From Verrucomicrobiota bacterium (GTDB taxonomy: Bacteria; Verrucomicrobiota; Verrucomicrobiia; Limisphaerales; CAZBKV01), in assembly GCA_021160185.1 (NCBI GenBank), contig JAGHDA010000335.1:1-7417 (forward strand): a DNA stretch of 7,417 nt, written 5' to 3'. Under the pieces are notes generated by a model. The model ran no database searches. It was given only the letters and a program-made list of their open reading frames with translations, and had not been told where the DNA came from. Below, piece after piece: positions 5,909 to 7,417 of the stretch. Each line of letters starts with the position of its first letter. The first letter of the stretch is position 1. Both the position numbers and the translations under genes were made by a program.

Positions 5909-6409
5909 TCAGGCGCCAAGCCGCGCCTTGGCCTTAAGAAGGAGCTTGCGGAAACCGGCGCTGTGAAGCTTGGAAAGGGGCTTAGCCTCCTCAAAGGCGG
6001 GATCGCCGCGGTCAGTCACCCGGTAGGCGTCGCACCCCACGCGCCAGGTCTCCGGGCCGACGGGATCGATGTAGACTTTGACCCGAAGCCAAACGTCTTC
6101 CCGATCCCATCCCCCATAGGCAAGGGCGCTGAGCAAGGAGCCGGGCTTTTCGAAAACCAGGATGTCCCGCCCCCCCAATCGCACGCGGTAGCCTTCCTCG
6201 CGAAATGCCGCCTCCACGGCAGCAGCGATCTCGCCCACGGTGCGGCCTCGAATTTCCACCCACGCGAGGCTGCCGGGCCCGCCGCCTCGCGCCCCTGTCG
6301 AGGCGCAGCCGGATGGGAAAAGCGCAAGGAGCGTCGCCCCAAAAAGCGCCGCCAGGTTCATGGCCTGCGCGCGCCGGGCAAAGGCGAGACTCCAACCGAC
6401 CGGCCTCAT
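5909..6409 (-). CDS. Putative lipoprotein of unknown family
   Basis: A 166-residue protein I do not recognise. It starts at 6409, where ATGA overlaps the TGA stop of the preceding DUF4136 gene by four bases, which points to translational coupling. An internal Met (residue 17, start 6361) would give a more compact signal peptide. The hydrophobic stretch LAALFGATLLALFPSGC ends in C35, a lipobox-like site with Pro at -3, so lipidation is probable but the box is imperfect. The mature part has TVGEIAAAVEAAFREEGYRVR (helix then strand), LGGRDILVFEKPGS, and alternating strands DVWLRVKVYI and TWRVGCDAYRVT, ending in a basic helix FRKLLLKAKARL. This suggests a small alpha/beta domain. Co-expression with a DUF4136 lipoprotein suggests a joint envelope role, which is inference only. 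No clear terminator follows the stop. Confidence 0.75.
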   Translation of the reverse strand: MRPVGWSLAFARRAQAMNLAALFGATLLALFPSGCASTGARGGGPGSLAWVEIRGRTVGEIAAAVEAAFREEGYRVRLGGRDILVFEKPGSLLSALAYGGWDREDVWLRVKVYIDPVGPETWRVGCDAYRVTDRGDPAFEEAKPLSKLHSAGFRKLLLKAKARLGA

Positions 6410-6993
6410 GAGCCCTCGGCCTTGGAAGGCGCCGCGCGGTTAGGGAACCGCGCGAGGATGCGCTGAACCGCTTCCATGACCTCCACCGCTTCGGTCGCGG
6501 GGCGGATCTTGTCCGGGAGTTGAGTCCATCCCACCCACGCCATCTTGCGGGTCGTGTTGTCGTACACCTCGATGATCAGGACGTTCTCCCGAAAGAGCGT
6601 CTCGTCCTGGAGCGTGTACCCGTAGGCGTAGGGATAGGGCTTGGCCCACCCCATCCGCCCGAAAGCGGGCAGGTAGCCCAGTTCCGTCACATCGCGCGAG
6701 GGAACCAACTTGCCCCGCAGATAAACCACAAAATCAGCCCCTTGCGGCGGAGCGGGCTGGTAGCCTTTCTGCTGAAGAACCCGAACGACGGTGTTGGTCG
6801 CCGTCTTGGCGGCTCGGAGCAAAAGGTCGGGATGGGAAGCTGAAAACTCGCCGGCGACCGGCAGGAGGCCGAACGTCTGATATCGGGAGGGATCGCCCTT
6901 CGGGTCGGCAGCGATTCGAATAGCGTGAGGGCTGCGGCATCCGCAGAGCGTCGCCAGAACACAGCCGCACAAGATGGCCAGGCATCGATTCAT
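6406..6993 (-). CDS. DUF4136 family lipoprotein
   Basis: A 195-residue protein. The start at 6993 is chosen because MNRCLAILCGCVLATLCGC is a lipoprotein signal with lipobox LCGC (Cys19). The frame is open upstream to 7404, but that part reads through the divergent region and antisense to the gene at 7183. Residue +2 is Arg, consistent with outer-membrane rather than inner-membrane retention under the E. coli rule. DUF4136-like features are DPSRYQTFGLLPV (34-46), a GADFVVYLRGKLV strand (85-97), LIIEVYDNTTRKMAWVGWT (139-157) and a terminal helix VEVMEAVQRILARFP (170-184). The family consists of envelope lipoproteins of unknown function. Between the strands lies an aromatic-rich loop (GWAKPYPYAYGYT, 115-127). 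It is the first gene of a two-gene operon overlapping the unknown lipoprotein. No well-spaced Shine-Dalgarno precedes the start; see the promoter at 7001-7028. Confidence 0.85.
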   Translation of the reverse strand: MNRCLAILCGCVLATLCGCRSPHAIRIAADPKGDPSRYQTFGLLPVAGEFSASHPDLLLRAAKTATNTVVRVLQQKGYQPAPPQGADFVVYLRGKLVPSRDVTELGYLPAFGRMGWAKPYPYAYGYTLQDETLFRENVLIIEVYDNTTRKMAWVGWTQLPDKIRPATEAVEVMEAVQRILARFPNRAAPSKAEGS

Positions 6994-7000
6994 CGGCTTC

Positions 7001-7028
7001 AGTCTAAGGAGCCCCCCCGAAAAATCAA
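7001..7028 (-). promoter_or_regulatory. Candidate promoter of the lipoprotein operon, possibly leaderless
   Basis: Minus-strand TTGATT (7028-7023) and TAGACT (7006-7001) are 16 bp apart, each matching four of six consensus positions. The -10-like box ends 7 nt before the ATG at 6993, so transcription would start at about the start codon. The spacer contains seven consecutive G residues, which would affect promoter geometry if the tract varied. Confidence 0.35.
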
Positions 7029-7182
7029 TCCCGCCGCTCGCCGGAACCCCCATCCCCCGGATCGCCTCGGCGTTTGGAGTTGACATAGACAAGCCGATCC
7101 GTTCCCTTGGCGGATGAAGGCGGAAGGCCTGCCGCACGGCGCGGAGGGCCGGCAACGCGAGGAACAAAGCAAAAAAACGCTT

Positions 7183-7417
7183 ATGAAAAAAGTCCTTATC
7201 GTCATCGCTATCTTGATCCTGGCTGTCGCAGGAGGGGTTTACTACATCTACTTCATGCCCAAGCCGGAGAAGATCAACCCCTCCCTGGTCCAGCAAACCT
7301 TCGCCAATGCCTCCGAAGCGCAGCGGAGCGCGGTAAGCAACGCTGTAGCCGCCATCCAAGCCGGCGACTACGACAAAGCGCTGGAAATCCTGGACGAACT
7401 CCAATACGACCCTGATC
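7183..7417 (+). CDS. Membrane-anchored protein with TPR-like segment, N-terminal part (runs off window)
   Basis: An open frame from ATG at 7183 to the window end, 78 codons without a stop. It begins MKKVLIVIAILILAVAGGV, followed by YYIYFMP. This is a short positive n-region and a hydrophobic segment at about residues 4-24, fitting a single N-terminal membrane anchor or an uncleaved signal. After KPEKINPSLVQQTFANAS comes a helical stretch ending AIQAGDYDKALEILDELQ. The G-D-Y-x-x-A-L pattern resembles the first helix pair of a tetratricopeptide repeat. It is divergent from the DUF4136 operon. No good Shine-Dalgarno is visible; the 20 nt before the ATG are A-rich (seven A's at 7171-7177). Codon use and the membrane segment make it a credible gene. 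Function is unknown, and the rest lies beyond the window. Confidence 0.7.
   Translation, partial: MKKVLIVIAILILAVAGGVYYIYFMPKPEKINPSLVQQTFANASEAQRSAVSNAVAAIQAGDYDKALEILDELQYDPD

Noticed and set aside
4737..7018. Three seven-base C runs on the plus strand (4737-4743, 6170-6176, 7012-7018) as contingency repeats
   Set aside because: A rough estimate at this GC content predicts about three such G or C runs by chance in 7.4 kb. Only the position of the last one, in a putative promoter spacer, is mentioned as a weak finding.
7080..7108. Consensus TTGACA at 7080-7085 as a promoter for the gene at 7183
   Set aside because: No acceptable -10 box at 15-18 bp spacing (TTCCCT or similar, at most two consensus positions).
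6994..7404. 137-codon N-terminal extension of the DUF4136 protein
   Set aside because: The lipoprotein signal with LCGC lipobox begins at 6993. The extension would put it mid-protein and runs antisense to the gene at 7183.

Overview
The window is GC-rich and gene-dense. It reads as a stretch of bacterial chromosome, most likely from Verrucomicrobiota (Pedosphaera/Limisphaera-like) or a relative in the PVC group. The best phylogenetic clue is the pilin-like protein at 3662-4504. It has a classical prepilin N-terminus, the 'ALSKAKAKAQ..CMNNLKQL' continuation and an exact H-X9-DG motif near its C-terminus, a combination that is abundant in Verrucomicrobiota, Planctomycetes and Lentisphaerae. A secreted DUF2961/GH172 protein, a Tat-exported alkaline phosphatase and a secreted six-hairpin glycosidase-like protein fit the same kind of polymer-degrading bacterium. 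The taxonomic assignment is an inference from protein style, not a measurement.

Layout, left to right. (1) 3-407 +: the C-terminal part of ParB, with the gene start outside the window. (2) 413-463: a 20-position stem-loop in the parB/glycosidase gap, directly before a strong Shine-Dalgarno. (3) 478-1839 +: a secreted (alpha/alpha)6 glycosidase-like protein. (4) 1893-3377 -: a Tat-dependent PhoA-type alkaline phosphatase, convergent with the previous gene, with a probable terminator overlapping its stop codon. (5) 3378-3661: a 284-bp divergent intergenic region with candidate promoters at both ends and no credible gene. (6) 3662-4504 +: the H-X9-DG pseudopilin. (7) 4505-4625: a convergent gap with two hairpins, the second a strong probable bidirectional terminator. 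(8) 4626-5777 -: the DUF2961/GH172 protein. (9) 5778-5908: a 131-bp gap with its ribosome binding site and a weak promoter candidate. (10) 6993-5909 -: a two-gene lipoprotein operon, DUF4136 lipoprotein then an unrecognised lipoprotein, joined by an ATGA overlap. (11) 6994-7182: a 189-bp divergent gap. (12) 7183-end +: the start of a membrane-anchored protein that runs off the window.

How the genes fit together: apart from ParB, every product carries an export signal or a membrane segment, so this is largely an envelope/periplasm neighbourhood. Two products are carbohydrate-active candidates, one releases phosphate from esters, one is a pseudopilin and two are lipoproteins. Most are separate transcription units in alternating orientation, and only the lipoprotein pair looks like a true operon. 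I see no mobile element, CRISPR array, tRNA or rRNA, and no convincing multi-gene new system. The most unusual signal is at nucleotide level. Three start codons (3377 -, 3662 +, 6993 -) sit 6-7 nt after a TANNN(T/A)GAA box that has a -35-like hexamer 16-17 bp upstream, and none of the three has a well-spaced Shine-Dalgarno. This suggests leaderless transcripts.
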